64,000 nucleotides of DNA from Alkaliphilus sp. B6464 (GTDB lineage: Bacteria > Bacillota > Clostridia > Peptostreptococcales > Natronincolaceae), in assembly GCF_018141165.1 (NCBI RefSeq), contig NZ_CP058557.1, forward strand, positions 3,038,001 through 3,102,000, written 5' to 3'. How positions within the stretch are numbered: the first letter of the stretch is position 1; the number at the start of each line of letters is the position of its first letter. Below are positions 53,156 through 62,270 of the stretch, in pieces. The translations under genes and the position numbers were made by a program. The notes beneath the pieces were generated by a model that was given only the letters and a program-made list of their open reading frames with translations, ran no database searches and was not told the DNA's origin.

Positions 53156-55510
53156 CTAAATTTTATAAACTTGACAAGTTTCTTCTTTTGCTGTTAAGCA
53201 ATTAGCCAAGTCCATACGTTTTTCGTCAACCAATAAAGAGGAGTTTGCTCCATTATTATTTGCCAAAGTTAAGGTTGGAGCATCATGACCGAAACCATGA
53301 GTCATATGGGTATATCCTTTAGGTACACGTTCTGATACTAATGTCTCTACTTCCACTTCATTAGTTTTTGACCTTACCAACACTCTATCACCGGACTTAA
53401 TTCCACGTTCTTCTGCATCTGCGGGACTAATTATTAAATAGTTTGTATCCTTTACAATTGCATTTTTATCAAAGCACTGCATTAAATATGGAATATTTCT
53501 AGTAGATGTTTGTGTATGCCAAATTACCTTGCCCCCTGCCATAAAGTAAAGAGGATACTCTTTGCTAGGTCTATTTTTAGGTTCCACATATTCAGCTGTG
53601 ATACCACCACCTGCTTTTAAGTAAAGCTCCTGTACTTCATCTAATTCTCCTACTAGCGCAAACTGGAACTTCCCATCTTTAAGCTTGTCATAATTTCCAT
53701 ATTTAGGCTCAGTATCTTTTCCAATCCAAACACCTTCACGAATTAGCTCATCCCAGTCTGCAAAAGATCCATCGGCCTGTTCAACTCCCGCTATAGAATC
53801 TCTAGCTGCTCCTACCTCATCATTTTCATCCATTGCCATGAAATCTTCATATCCAAATCGTTTTCCTAATTTAACAAATATCCAATGTCCAGATTTACTT
53901 TCCCATTGTGGTTCCACAACTTTTTGATTAATATTTAAATAAGGTACAAATGATGTTGGCTTATTTACTATCGTTCTTTCTAAATAAGTACATTCCGGTA
54001 ATACAATACCTCCTACTGGTAAAGCTTCCGCAGTTTGCGTTAAGTATAAATCTATTACAATACCAAACTCAAGCTTTTCCATAGCTTCCTTTGTTAATTT
54101 CCCATTCATCTGAGCTCCTACAGGTTCTGTATTATAAATAATTGCAGCCTTAATTCCATTTCCATTATTAACCGAAGCTGTTTTAGCATTAGATAATGGG
54201 CCTGCCGGTACAGCCTCTGGCGTTAGTATAGCAGCCGGAAAAATATTTCTATTTCCATCATGTGGGTTACCCTTGTAGGATGGATACCCAGCCTGAGCAT
54301 AATATTTTTTTTCTGTAACATTATTAGTAAATTCGATGCTATTTGTCTTTCCACCCCTAGGGTAAACCATTCCACCTTTTTTGCAAATACTTCCCACTAG
54401 CGCATTCAATGACTGCAATGCTTGTTGATTTTGAACAGCATTTGACCACATATAAAGTCCGCTGGAAGAATCAACAACAGCTGACTCTGCAGTTGCAAAC
54501 TCTCTAGCAATCCGAATAATTGTTTCTGCCGCAATACCTGTAATTTTCTCTACATTTTCAGGCTTATATTTATCCTTTAATACCTCTTTTTTGTAAACAT
54601 CAAAACCCTGTCCATAGTTTTCAACAAATTCTTTATCATAGATATTTTCCTTAATAATAACATGGGCCATTCCCATTAGTAATGCAGCATCTGTACCTGG
54701 AGTAATTGGTAAGTACTCGTCTGCCTTTGCAGAAGAATAGGCAAATCGGGGATCGACTACTACAAGCTTTGCACCATTTCTCTTTGCTTCAATAATCTCC
54801 TTTGGAAATGCCAATCTATATCTTGGAGCTTCCATTTGGTTAGCACCCATTAAAATAATATATTTAGAGTTTTTATAATCCGCTAAAGCAGATGTATTGT
54901 CTAATACTAACTTATTTCCTACCCTCTTACCACCTTCACAAATACTACCACTCCCAAAAGGTCCGTTAGGTGTTCCATAGTTTGATGCAAAACCTTTTAA
55001 TAAAGATGCATAATGTCCTCTACGGTTCATTAAAATCAATGTCTCTGGACCATATTTTTCTTTAATATCTGTAAGTTTTTCATAAATAGTATCAAAAGCT
55101 TCATCCCAGGATATTTTCTCCCATTGATATGGACCTGTTTTTTTCATTGGGTATTTTAATCTATCAGCATCATACAATAATTGAACCCCAGAATTTCCTT
55201 TAGGACACAATCCACCTCCACTAGTCAGATCTTTCTTGTTAGGCTCTATCCTAAGAACCCTACCTTCATCACCTACAACTGCCTTCGCACCACAATAAAT
55301 AGCACACATATAACAAGCAGTAGGTACTACTGTTACATTTTCTGTTTTTGCTGATGCAGTTTCAACATTTGTAATACTGTCAGCTTCTACATCATCACCC
55401 TTGGATTGATTACATCCACTTAAAAACAGCATTGTTCCTGTAGCAACTCCAGATGCTTTTAAAAAACTTCTACGACTAATATGTTTTTCCCATAATTTCA
55501 TTAAATTCAT
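53156..55510 (-). CDS. Tat-exported molybdopterin oxidoreductase, large subunit
   Basis: Respiratory reductase of the DMSO-reductase superfamily, 784 residues. The signal has the twin-arginine motif SRRSFLKASG (12-21) and also a lipobox (LFLSGC, Cys33), so the exported subunit may be lipid-anchored. A [4Fe-4S] site is Cys66-x2-Cys69-x3-Cys73-x28-Cys102. The likely molybdenum ligand is Cys191 in GSGSICEGGKR. The rest matches the PhsA/PsrA/ArrA branch, which reduces thiosulphate, polysulphide, arsenate or similar; the true acceptor cannot be assigned from the sequence. Partners: ferredoxin subunit upstream, TorD-like chaperone downstream. No membrane quinol subunit of the NrfD type is present. 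Confidence 0.92.
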   Translation of the reverse strand: MNLMKLWEKHISRRSFLKASGVATGTMLFLSGCNQSKGDDVEADSITNVETASAKTENVTVVPTACYMCAIYCGAKAVVGDEGRVLRIEPNKKDLTSGGGLCPKGNSGVQLLYDADRLKYPMKKTGPYQWEKISWDEAFDTIYEKLTDIKEKYGPETLILMNRRGHYASLLKGFASNYGTPNGPFGSGSICEGGKRVGNKLVLDNTSALADYKNSKYIILMGANQMEAPRYRLAFPKEIIEAKRNGAKLVVVDPRFAYSSAKADEYLPITPGTDAALLMGMAHVIIKENIYDKEFVENYGQGFDVYKKEVLKDKYKPENVEKITGIAAETIIRIAREFATAESAVVDSSSGLYMWSNAVQNQQALQSLNALVGSICKKGGMVYPRGGKTNSIEFTNNVTEKKYYAQAGYPSYKGNPHDGNRNIFPAAILTPEAVPAGPLSNAKTASVNNGNGIKAAIIYNTEPVGAQMNGKLTKEAMEKLEFGIVIDLYLTQTAEALPVGGIVLPECTYLERTIVNKPTSFVPYLNINQKVVEPQWESKSGHWIFVKLGKRFGYEDFMAMDENDEVGAARDSIAGVEQADGSFADWDELIREGVWIGKDTEPKYGNYDKLKDGKFQFALVGELDEVQELYLKAGGGITAEYVEPKNRPSKEYPLYFMAGGKVIWHTQTSTRNIPYLMQCFDKNAIVKDTNYLIISPADAEERGIKSGDRVLVRSKTNEVEVETLVSERVPKGYTHMTHGFGHDAPTLTLANNNGANSSLLVDEKRMDLANCLTAKEETCQVYKI

Positions 55511-55525
55511 AGTTACTCCTCCTTC

Positions 55526-56065
55526 CTATAAATAAAAAACTTGAGGATTTATATTTTCAGGATCTCCTAACTGTTTAGGTTGCTTTTCCTTCATTAACTT
55601 AGATACTTCACTATTAGGATCATCTATGTCTCCAAAAATTCTAGCATTAGTAATACAAGTGTTAACACATAGAGGAGCCTCACCATTAGAAACTCGAGAC
55701 GCGCAGAATGAACATTTTACTACTTTGTTACTCTCTGCGTTAATTGATCTAGCACCATAAGGACAAGCGTTAACACACGCACCACAGCCAATACATTTTG
55801 CTTCATCTACTAAAACAAAGCCTTCCTTAGTTTTGTAAGTGGCACCTTCTACTGGACAAGCTTTAACACAAATAGGATCTTCACAGTGGGCACATAGAGC
55901 AGGTACAAACTCCATTATAACATTTGGAAATTTACCTTTTTGATTAACCAGTACCCAATTCAACTTATTATCTGGTGGTAACTGATAACCCTGTTGACAA
56001 GCTACAACACATGCGTTACAGCCTATACATTTCTCCTTATCAAATACCATTGCATACTTAGACAT
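55526..56065 (-). CDS. Four-cluster ferredoxin subunit of the molybdoenzyme
   Basis: Electron-transfer subunit (179 residues) of the DmsB/PhsB/PsrB type. Four Cys groups for [4Fe-4S] clusters: CIGCNACVVAC, CAHCEDPICVKACP, CIGCGACVNACP, and CSFC with CVNTC. It has no signal peptide, so it would be carried out with the large subunit by the Tat system. It is first in the operon, 15 bases before the large subunit; GGAGG precedes the ATG. Confidence 0.94.
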   Translation of the reverse strand: MSKYAMVFDKEKCIGCNACVVACQQGYQLPPDNKLNWVLVNQKGKFPNVIMEFVPALCAHCEDPICVKACPVEGATYKTKEGFVLVDEAKCIGCGACVNACPYGARSINAESNKVVKCSFCASRVSNGEAPLCVNTCITNARIFGDIDDPNSEVSKLMKEKQPKQLGDPENINPQVFYL

Positions 56066-56186
56066 TTTATTCCTCCTTTTTTCAATTGATAATAAACAGC
56101 ATCAATAATTCGTTAAAAACAAAACATTTAAGTGCATTATTTTTTTCACTTCTTTTAAAACATTTTAACATCCTACACTTATATAT

Positions 56187-56215
56187 AGTATACTTTATAT
56201 AACAAACATTGTAAA
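56187..56215 (-). promoter_or_regulatory. Probable promoter of the molybdoenzyme operon
   Basis: On the minus strand TTTACA (56210-56215) and TATACT (56187-56192) are 17 bases apart. The leader to the ferredoxin ATG would be about 115 bases. No regulator site was clear. Confidence 0.5.
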
Positions 56216-56550
56216 CCATTGCCATATTTATAAAATTTCCATCTTTTTTCGAGGTTTTCTTTGTTTTTTCAACGTTTTAACAAGCTAATATTTTTTGCTT
56301 CAAGTATTATGTTTGTTAATAAATAATCAGTAATTTATAGAAAAAAACTATAGTTTTATCAGTTGATATAAAATATCATTATGTATCATAAGGAAATATT
56401 ATGGCAATATTATCCAATAAGCTATATGTGATACAGAATTTACCCGCATTATAATGCCAAGTCCCTAAACATAAAAGCCGTATCCAAACTAACCTTTATT
56501 AATTTTATTTTTTAAAACAATACATTGAATTAGTTATTCAAGTATAAATG
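56216..56550. other. AT-rich gap upstream of the molybdoenzyme operon
   Basis: About 335 bases with no credible gene on either strand. It contains several AT-rich half-palindromes but no hairpin with a T-tract apart from the terminator at its right end. Confidence 0.5.
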
Positions 56551-56583
56551 TAAAAGGAAGCTTCTTAATAAAAGAAGCTTCCT
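56551..56583 (-). terminator. Terminator after 187-residue unknown gene
   Basis: Perfect 12-bp stem (AGGAAGCTTCTT facing AAGAAGCTTCCT), 5-base loop, then TTTTA on the minus strand; lies 70 bases past the stop. Confidence 0.8.
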
Positions 56584-56651
56584 AACTATTAATAGTAAAC
56601 AATAGCCTTTTCTATATCCTTTAAGTTTAATTTAGAACAAAATTACCTATA

Positions 56652-57215
56652 TTACTTCAAGTTATATTCCAATACCATAATAACATTACTATATACTTCG
56701 AGAACTAATATATGATGCCTAAAAACCTTTTCTATATACTTTGTAAAATCTTTTTTATTTAAATTACATTTTTTTACTTCATATACATTCACCTCTACCT
56801 CATCCCATTCTAAGGATTCCAATCTTTGAGATTGCTCCAAGGTGGCTAATTCCTTAGGAATCGATGCAAATATATTTCCCTTTTGAACTTCATATGCCTT
56901 CCAAAACTGATTATGTATTTCTAAAAGCTTACAACTTTTTAAATCTGATGTCCTTGTTTCACCAAATCTTTCAAGATAATCGCCTTCATAATAATTTCTT
57001 GACATAACAGGCTTGTATAAAAATTTTTCTTGCGATATTTTTTCTAGTTGAATATTATCATTAAAATATATAGCATTTTGCATCGCTGTATATTTATCCT
57101 TCATGTTTTGAGCCGTTACAATTAAATTATCTAAAAGTCCAACTTCTCTTCCTTTAAAATACCCACTTTCTAGGTTGTAAACAATTTTCTTTAGATCATA
57201 TAAGTACTTATCCAT
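56652..57215 (-). CDS. Hypothetical protein, 187 residues
   Basis: Not recognised. Soluble, helical at the N-terminus, with mixed C-terminal half (VNVYEVKKCNLNKKDFTKYI, then hydrophobic VFRHHILVLEVYSNVIMVLE). No signal peptide or metal motif. GGAGG precedes the ATG. Monocistronic: its own terminator follows and a divergent zinc-ribbon gene lies 120 bases upstream. Confidence 0.6.
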   Translation of the reverse strand: MDKYLYDLKKIVYNLESGYFKGREVGLLDNLIVTAQNMKDKYTAMQNAIYFNDNIQLEKISQEKFLYKPVMSRNYYEGDYLERFGETRTSDLKSCKLLEIHNQFWKAYEVQKGNIFASIPKELATLEQSQRLESLEWDEVEVNVYEVKKCNLNKKDFTKYIEKVFRHHILVLEVYSNVIMVLEYNLK

Positions 57216-57336
57216 ATACTAGGTCCTCCTACATTATGATTTCATACTACCATTAATTATATTATAATTTGAATAAATTCAAAATAAATTCTCAATAATA
57301 GTAGTAAGCATTTATATTATTAAGGAAGTGATTATA

Positions 57337-57627
57337 TTGAAGTGTACAAGTTGTAACCAAGGAAATATAATATTAAAAGATGAAGTTACCTATGTATATC
57401 ATTACCATATAAAGGATGATGGAGCCGTAAAGTGGAATGATGAAGAAGGATATGCTCCATATCTTTTCTTTTACAGAGATCAAAAGGATTTCAAGCAAAA
57501 AGTCGAATGTGATAACTGCAATAAGGAGTATGATTTTAAAATAGAAAAGGATTATGATCAGCAAATGGTTATTCTAAAAAAAGCTATCCATTCTAACAGC
57601 CTTATAGACTCTAAGCCTTTTGTTTAG
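57337..57627 (+). CDS. Zinc-ribbon protein, 96 residues
   Basis: Starts MKCTSCNQGNIIL from TTG at 57337, set by AAGGAAG 8 bases ahead; the GTG at 57328 is inside that site. Two CxxC pairs (CTSC near residue 2, CDNC near 60) enclose an aromatic, beta-rich middle, so the two pairs could bind one zinc. Function unknown. Divergent from the 187-residue gene and ending in a terminator shared with the next minus-strand gene. Confidence 0.65.
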   Translation: MKCTSCNQGNIILKDEVTYVYHYHIKDDGAVKWNDEEGYAPYLFFYRDQKDFKQKVECDNCNKEYDFKIEKDYDQQMVILKKAIHSNSLIDSKPFV

Positions 57628-57640
57628 ATACTCGAATATC

Positions 57641-57675
57641 AAAACCCCCTCTTATACACTGGAGGGAGTTTTTAA
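57641..57675 (+). terminator. Bidirectional terminator, zinc-ribbon / repeat protein genes
   Basis: Arms AAAACCCCCTC and GAGGGAGTTTT (one G-T pair), 9-base loop, T run on the plus side and A-rich side for the minus strand. Confidence 0.75.
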
Positions 57676-57682
57676 TATATTC

Positions 57683-58327
57683 TTATTTACATAATTCATA
57701 AAACATAAAGTTAGAGTTTCCCTCGGACCATTGTCTGTACTTTTCGTCCATCTTATAAAATTCCAATACATTAATCTGTTCATCAAATTTCCAAGTAGCT
57801 ACATTTAAAAATTTATATTCTCCTCTAAGTAATATTTCTTCTATAAGCATACCATTTTCATTAAAGTATTCTTCATAAATTTCTAATAAAGTCTTATCTT
57901 CTAATGATAAATGCTGATATCCATCAATAGCCATTGCTTTTAAAATCCAGCTAAGTTCATTAGTCTTTTCAATTATTTTTTTAGTATAAAATCTTTTATT
58001 AACATAAATAAATGTTTCAATATCTTTCGTAGATATAAAGTCCTCTACTAATTTCTCAAATAGTCGTTGATTAACTGAAATCCACCCTATTTTTTTAAAT
58101 TTATCATTTAAAATCTCGTTAAGTTTATCTTCAGAAATATTGTTTATTTCTTCTATCAAATATTCTTCATCTGCAGATTCATATTCTAAGGCATTATATA
58201 CAATATCAGAAAAAATATCCTTATTAACCCAAATCCAATCCTGCATTTTAATATTTACTTGAAATAATTCTTCTACTGTACTATTTTTTATTATTTGCTC
58301 TATATTTAAATTTTCTATAATTATCAC
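57683..58327 (-). CDS. Hypothetical protein with WIxVN repeats, 214 residues
   Basis: Not recognised. Three short similar units recur: WIWVNKDIF (31-39), WISVNQRLF (82-90) and FIYVNKRFY (106-114), each in a helical context. A fourth related one (SWILKAMAI, about 126) is weaker. Strongly acidic overall, soluble, no signal. The GTG start lies very close to an AAGAAGG site, so the start is uncertain. An element like that ahead of the nucleoid-protein gene lies upstream. Function unknown. Confidence 0.6.
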   Translation of the reverse strand: MIIIENLNIEQIIKNSTVEELFQVNIKMQDWIWVNKDIFSDIVYNALEYESADEEYLIEEINNISEDKLNEILNDKFKKIGWISVNQRLFEKLVEDFISTKDIETFIYVNKRFYTKKIIEKTNELSWILKAMAIDGYQHLSLEDKTLLEIYEEYFNENGMLIEEILLRGEYKFLNVATWKFDEQINVLEFYKMDEKYRQWSEGNSNFMFYELCK

Positions 58328-58517
58328 CTTCTTTTCATTATGCTTTTTATTATATACAATTTTTATACATTGGACAATATAAAGTCACCTGATGCTATAG
58401 TATCCACTCCTGTCTCACATAAAATTCACGCTAAATTTTCAAGTACTCAAAACATTATTAGATTCCTATTTCTTTAGAAACACTTAAAAATTAGAAATGT
58501 ATATTTTCTTAAACAAC

Positions 58518-58551
58518 AAAATAGAGGCCTCTATCAATAAAGACCCCTATT
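58518..58551 (-). terminator. Terminator after pepF
   Basis: On the minus strand AAATAGGGGTC pairs with a GGCCTCTATTT arm (one mismatch, one wobble), then T-rich exit; just past the stop. Confidence 0.7.
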
Positions 58552-58562
58552 TCTAGTTTAAA

Positions 58563-60392
58563 TTAATTTTTTTTAGATAAGATAATATCTTCCATCTCAT
58601 CCAGTAAGCCTTCAAATACTTTTAATGCAGATTTTATCGGCTCAGAGCTGGTCATATCCACTCCCGCCTTCTTTAATACATTAATTGAATAATCAGAGCT
58701 TCCACTTTTTAAAAAGTCTATATATCTATTAGCAGCAATTTCTCCTTCTTCTAATATTTGTTTTGAAAAAGCGATAGCTGCAGAATACCCAGTTGCATAC
58801 TGATAAACATAAAAGCTATTGTAAAAATGAGGGATTCTAGCCCATTCAATATCAATATGACTATCAACCACAATATCGGGACCATAGTACTTTACATTCA
58901 AGTCATGATAGATTTTATTCAAGTCATCTACTGTTAAAGCTTCTCCTATTTGAATCTTATTATGCGTAATCTTTTCAAATTCCGCAAACATGGTTTGACG
59001 ATAAACCGTTGTTCTAAACTGCTCTAAATAGTAATTTAATAAATACATCTTTTCATTTAAATCTTTAGTGTTTTTTAACATATAATCCATAACAAGTGCT
59101 TCGTTTACAGTAGATGCTACCTCTGCTACAAATATTTTATAATCACTATAAATAAATGGTTGACTTTGAGCAGTATAATAGCTGTGAATTGAGTGTCCCA
59201 TTTCATGTGCTAATGTAAACATACTGTCTACATTGTCTTTGTAGCTCATCAAAATAAATGGATAGCTATCATAGGTTCCCCAAGAGTATGCCCCACTAGT
59301 TTTTCCTGTATTTTCATAAACATCTACCCATCTATTTTCGAATCCAGATTTTAAAATATTAACATATTCTTTACCAAGAGGTTCTAAACCTTTCATAATC
59401 AATTCTTTAGCCTTTTCATAGCTAACCGACATTTCAACATCCTTTATCATAGGAGTATATAAATCATACATATGTAGTTCATCCACACCTAACATTTTCC
59501 TTCTTAAATTAACATATCTATGCATTAAGTGTAGATTTTCATGGATTGTATCTATTAATTTATCATATACACCTATAGGTATATTATTATCAAATAAGGC
59601 TGCATCTATTGAACTTTTATGTTTTTTCACCTTTGCAAAGAAGTAATCCTTCTTTAAGTTTGAAGAAAATGTGGTTGCTAATGTATTTTTGAAGCTATTA
59701 TATGTATTATACAGAGCAGCAAAAACATCTTTTCTTACTCTTCTGTCAGAACTTTCTAATAGTTGTATAAAATTTCCATGAGTTACTTCTACTTCTTCAC
59801 CGTTTTCATCTAATATTGTAGGGAACTTCATATCAGCATTGTTTAACATAGTAAATATATCTTGGGAAGCATGAGCTATTTCTCCTGCCTGCGCAATAAT
59901 TTGCTCCTCTTCTATCGAAAGTACATGTTCTTTATTCCTTAGTATTTCACTTAAATAATGCTGATATTTCTTTAGTTCATCTTTTTCACTATAATATTGA
60001 TTTATTTCCTCTTCAGAAATTTGTAAAATTTCTGGTACAAAGAAAGCAACAGCGCTTTCCATTTTAATATATAAACCTTGTGCCTTATCAGTTAATCCTT
60101 GGTATTTAGTATTTGTATTATCTTCATCCCTTTTCATCTTTGCATATGTATAGACCTTCAATGCTTTTTCATATAGTATTTCATAAAGATTTAATGCATT
60201 TAAAAGTCCTTTGCTACTATTAAGTTTTCCTTGGTACTGGCTGAACTCTTCAATAAGTTCTTTTACTCTGTTATAATCATTTTCCCAATGACTTTCATCT
60301 TGATACATATTTTCAATAGACCACTTAAACTCTTCACTAATTTCTACTCTTTCTAATACTTTTGTACCTTTATTATTTTTTTCTTCTCCCAT
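58563..60392 (-). CDS. pepF: Oligoendopeptidase F
   Basis: Cytoplasmic zinc peptidase (M3 family) that degrades peptides of about 7-17 residues. The HEMGHSIHSYYT site supplies two zinc His and the catalytic Glu; a downstream Glu (in FVAEVASTVNEALV) completes it. Long helical N-terminal half as usual. The ATG at 60392 has AAAGGGG 8 bases ahead; an ATG six codons earlier overlaps it. 609 residues is typical. A terminator follows. Confidence 0.94.
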   Translation of the reverse strand: MGEEKNNKGTKVLERVEISEEFKWSIENMYQDESHWENDYNRVKELIEEFSQYQGKLNSSKGLLNALNLYEILYEKALKVYTYAKMKRDEDNTNTKYQGLTDKAQGLYIKMESAVAFFVPEILQISEEEINQYYSEKDELKKYQHYLSEILRNKEHVLSIEEEQIIAQAGEIAHASQDIFTMLNNADMKFPTILDENGEEVEVTHGNFIQLLESSDRRVRKDVFAALYNTYNSFKNTLATTFSSNLKKDYFFAKVKKHKSSIDAALFDNNIPIGVYDKLIDTIHENLHLMHRYVNLRRKMLGVDELHMYDLYTPMIKDVEMSVSYEKAKELIMKGLEPLGKEYVNILKSGFENRWVDVYENTGKTSGAYSWGTYDSYPFILMSYKDNVDSMFTLAHEMGHSIHSYYTAQSQPFIYSDYKIFVAEVASTVNEALVMDYMLKNTKDLNEKMYLLNYYLEQFRTTVYRQTMFAEFEKITHNKIQIGEALTVDDLNKIYHDLNVKYYGPDIVVDSHIDIEWARIPHFYNSFYVYQYATGYSAAIAFSKQILEEGEIAANRYIDFLKSGSSDYSINVLKKAGVDMTSSEPIKSALKVFEGLLDEMEDIILSKKN

Positions 60393-60600
60393 TATACATT
60401 CCCCTTTCATTTTGTTTATATCTTCTTTTTGAATATACTATTTCAACATAAAATATATTTATCCTTTTTATTTATTTCCTATAACTTAAAACAATATAGG
60501 ATTCGTATATTGCTACGAAATTACTCACATCGTAGTGTAAGTATTCCTTAAAATATTACTAATATTCTACGTAGTTTAGATAACCTTATAATCTATTACA

Positions 60601-60631
60601 TAAAATGGAAGGTTAAAAACCCTCCATTTTA
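60601..60631 (-). terminator. Terminator after DAACS symporter
   Basis: Stem TAAAATGGAGG/CCTTCCATTTTA with one bulge, 8-base loop; T-rich exit on the minus strand; about 20 bases past the stop. Confidence 0.75.
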
Positions 60632-60649
60632 TAGATAAAATATTTATTA

Positions 60650-61798
60650 TTATTTTTTTCTAGCTATTCTATCTACTACCATAGCGATAGCACCATCTCC
60701 AGTTACGTTGGCAGCTGTTCCAAAGCTATCTTGAGCCATATACAGCGCCATCATTAACCCTAATTGAGCTTCTGTAAAACCAAGCATTGATGAAAGTAAT
60801 CCAAGAGCCGCCATAACAGCCCCACCAGGTACTCCAGGAGCCGCTATCATAGTTACTCCTAGCATCAAAATAAATGGAAGCATTTGCCCAAATTCTAAAG
60901 TTGTTCCTTGTAAAAGCATTACAGCAAGAGAACAAGTAGTAAGTGTAATTGTACTACCTGCTAAGTGAATGGTAGCACATAAAGGCACTGCAAAGTCCGC
61001 TATCTCATCACTTACTTTATTTTTCTTAGTTGACTCAACAGTTACAGGAATTGTAGCAGCTGAAGATTGAGTTCCTATAGCTGTAAAATAAGCAGGAAGC
61101 ATATTTTTAATAGCTGCAAACGGACTTACTCCAGCAACTGATCCAGCTACTAAAAACTGTATAATAATATATGAAATATGAACAGCTATTACTAATAAGA
61201 ATACCTTACCAAATACAGCCATAGTTTGCATTACTTCACCTGTAAAGGCCATTTCAGCAAATATACCTGCTATATATATTGGTAACAATGGTATGATAAT
61301 ATTATCGATTACTTTTTCAATAATATTTTGGAATTCTTTTACAAAGTCAAACATAGTTTTGCCTTTAATTGCAGCAATTCCAAGACCAAGTAAAAATGCA
61401 GTAACTAAAGCTGTCATTACCCCCATAATAGGCGGTATTTCGAGTTCAAATATAGCTTCAACTTTTATACCTGTGCTTCCTATATTAGCACCACTTGGAA
61501 TAAGCATAGGTAGTACATTACTTGCCACAAAATATGCTGCAGTACCTGCTATGATAGTCGATATATAGGCTAACCCTGCGGTAATTCCTAACAGTTTTCC
61601 CGCTTTATCCCCTAGCTCCGCAATACCAGGTGCAACAAAGGCAATAATTAATAGTGGAATTATATAACCTAAAAACTGTCCAAAGATGCCACTAAATGTC
61701 ACAAGTAGTCTAGTTAAAAATTCAATTTTAGTGGTACCAATAATTATACCTAATATAATTCCGATCAGTAATCTTGGTAACAATCCTAGCTTCTTCAT
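60650..61798 (-). CDS. Sodium:dicarboxylate/amino acid symporter (DAACS family)
   Basis: Secondary transporter of 382 residues for C4-dicarboxylates, glutamate or serine/threonine with sodium or protons. Parts: GIILGIIIGTT at the N-terminus, the re-entrant serine-rich hairpin (TAIGTQSSAATIPVTVES) and the AAPGVPGGAVMAAL substrate loop. It is slightly shorter than most DAACS (about 400-440), with a reduced tail, still complete in motifs. It lies downstream of a secreted flavin reductase on the same strand, separated by about 470 bases and terminators. Substrate unclear. Confidence 0.9.
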   Translation of the reverse strand: MKKLGLLPRLLIGIILGIIIGTTKIEFLTRLLVTFSGIFGQFLGYIIPLLIIAFVAPGIAELGDKAGKLLGITAGLAYISTIIAGTAAYFVASNVLPMLIPSGANIGSTGIKVEAIFELEIPPIMGVMTALVTAFLLGLGIAAIKGKTMFDFVKEFQNIIEKVIDNIIIPLLPIYIAGIFAEMAFTGEVMQTMAVFGKVFLLVIAVHISYIIIQFLVAGSVAGVSPFAAIKNMLPAYFTAIGTQSSAATIPVTVESTKKNKVSDEIADFAVPLCATIHLAGSTITLTTCSLAVMLLQGTTLEFGQMLPFILMLGVTMIAAPGVPGGAVMAALGLLSSMLGFTEAQLGLMMALYMAQDSFGTAANVTGDGAIAMVVDRIARKK

Positions 61799-62035
61799 TC
61801 TTTCTCCTCCATTTCAATTGTTTTAAAATGATTAATAAATAATGATTTCCTTTAATAGGCAGCTCTTCCACACCTATTAATTTCCATTATATATTATCTA
61901 TTATCTTTATTCAATCCAAGATTAATATTATTCTGTAAATTATTTATGTTTTATGCTTTTATATTATTTCCAAAAATTTTTGAATTACTACTTCCTATAT
62001 ATCTATTGTTAGATTTTTTTAATATGCTAGAACAG
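61799..62035. other. Upstream region of the symporter gene
   Basis: About 240 AT-rich bases with no gene seen; it should contain the symporter promoter. Together with the hairpins to its right it forms a 472-base gap between the symporter and the flavin lipoprotein genes. Confidence 0.4.
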
Positions 62036-62089
62036 ACAAACAGCAATAGTTTTAGAAAAAATAATTTTCCGACAACCATTGCTGTTTGT
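62036..62089. repeat. Long inverted repeat between flavin reductase and symporter genes
   Basis: ACAAACAGCAATAGTT faces AACCATTGCTGTTTGT: 16 bp with one mismatch, loop of 22 bases. It lies upstream of the symporter and beyond the first terminator of the flavin reductase gene. T-rich on the plus exit (TTTTC). May be a leftover of a mobile element, a second terminator or a regulatory hairpin in the symporter leader. Confidence 0.6.
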
Positions 62090-62200
62090 TTTCTTCCTAA
62101 TACTTCACATGCTCCTAGCCCAGTAGGTTATATTTTACTCTTTAATTTAAAAGTTTTGTTTCATTTTTCTTCACCTATAGCAGTTGATAAAGAGCCAAAT

Positions 62201-62260
62201 AAAAGAGAGGCTATCTCATTTCAGTGATATGATAAATCACCTTTGAGACGGCCTCTTTTA
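62201..62260 (-). terminator. Terminator after flavin lipoprotein gene
   Basis: Long imperfect stem: AAAAGAGGCCGTCTCA facing TGAGATAGCCTCTCTTTT (minus strand), with inner GTGAT/ATCAC pairing; T-rich exit. Starts 11 bases past the stop. Confidence 0.75.
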
Positions 62261-62270
62261 GCTTATTTGA

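Noticed and set aside
61946-62227. 93-codon plus-strand frame in the gap before the flavin gene, considered as a transposase tail
   Set aside because: No transposase motif, no ribosome site; it runs through two hairpins, one being a terminator of the opposite strand.
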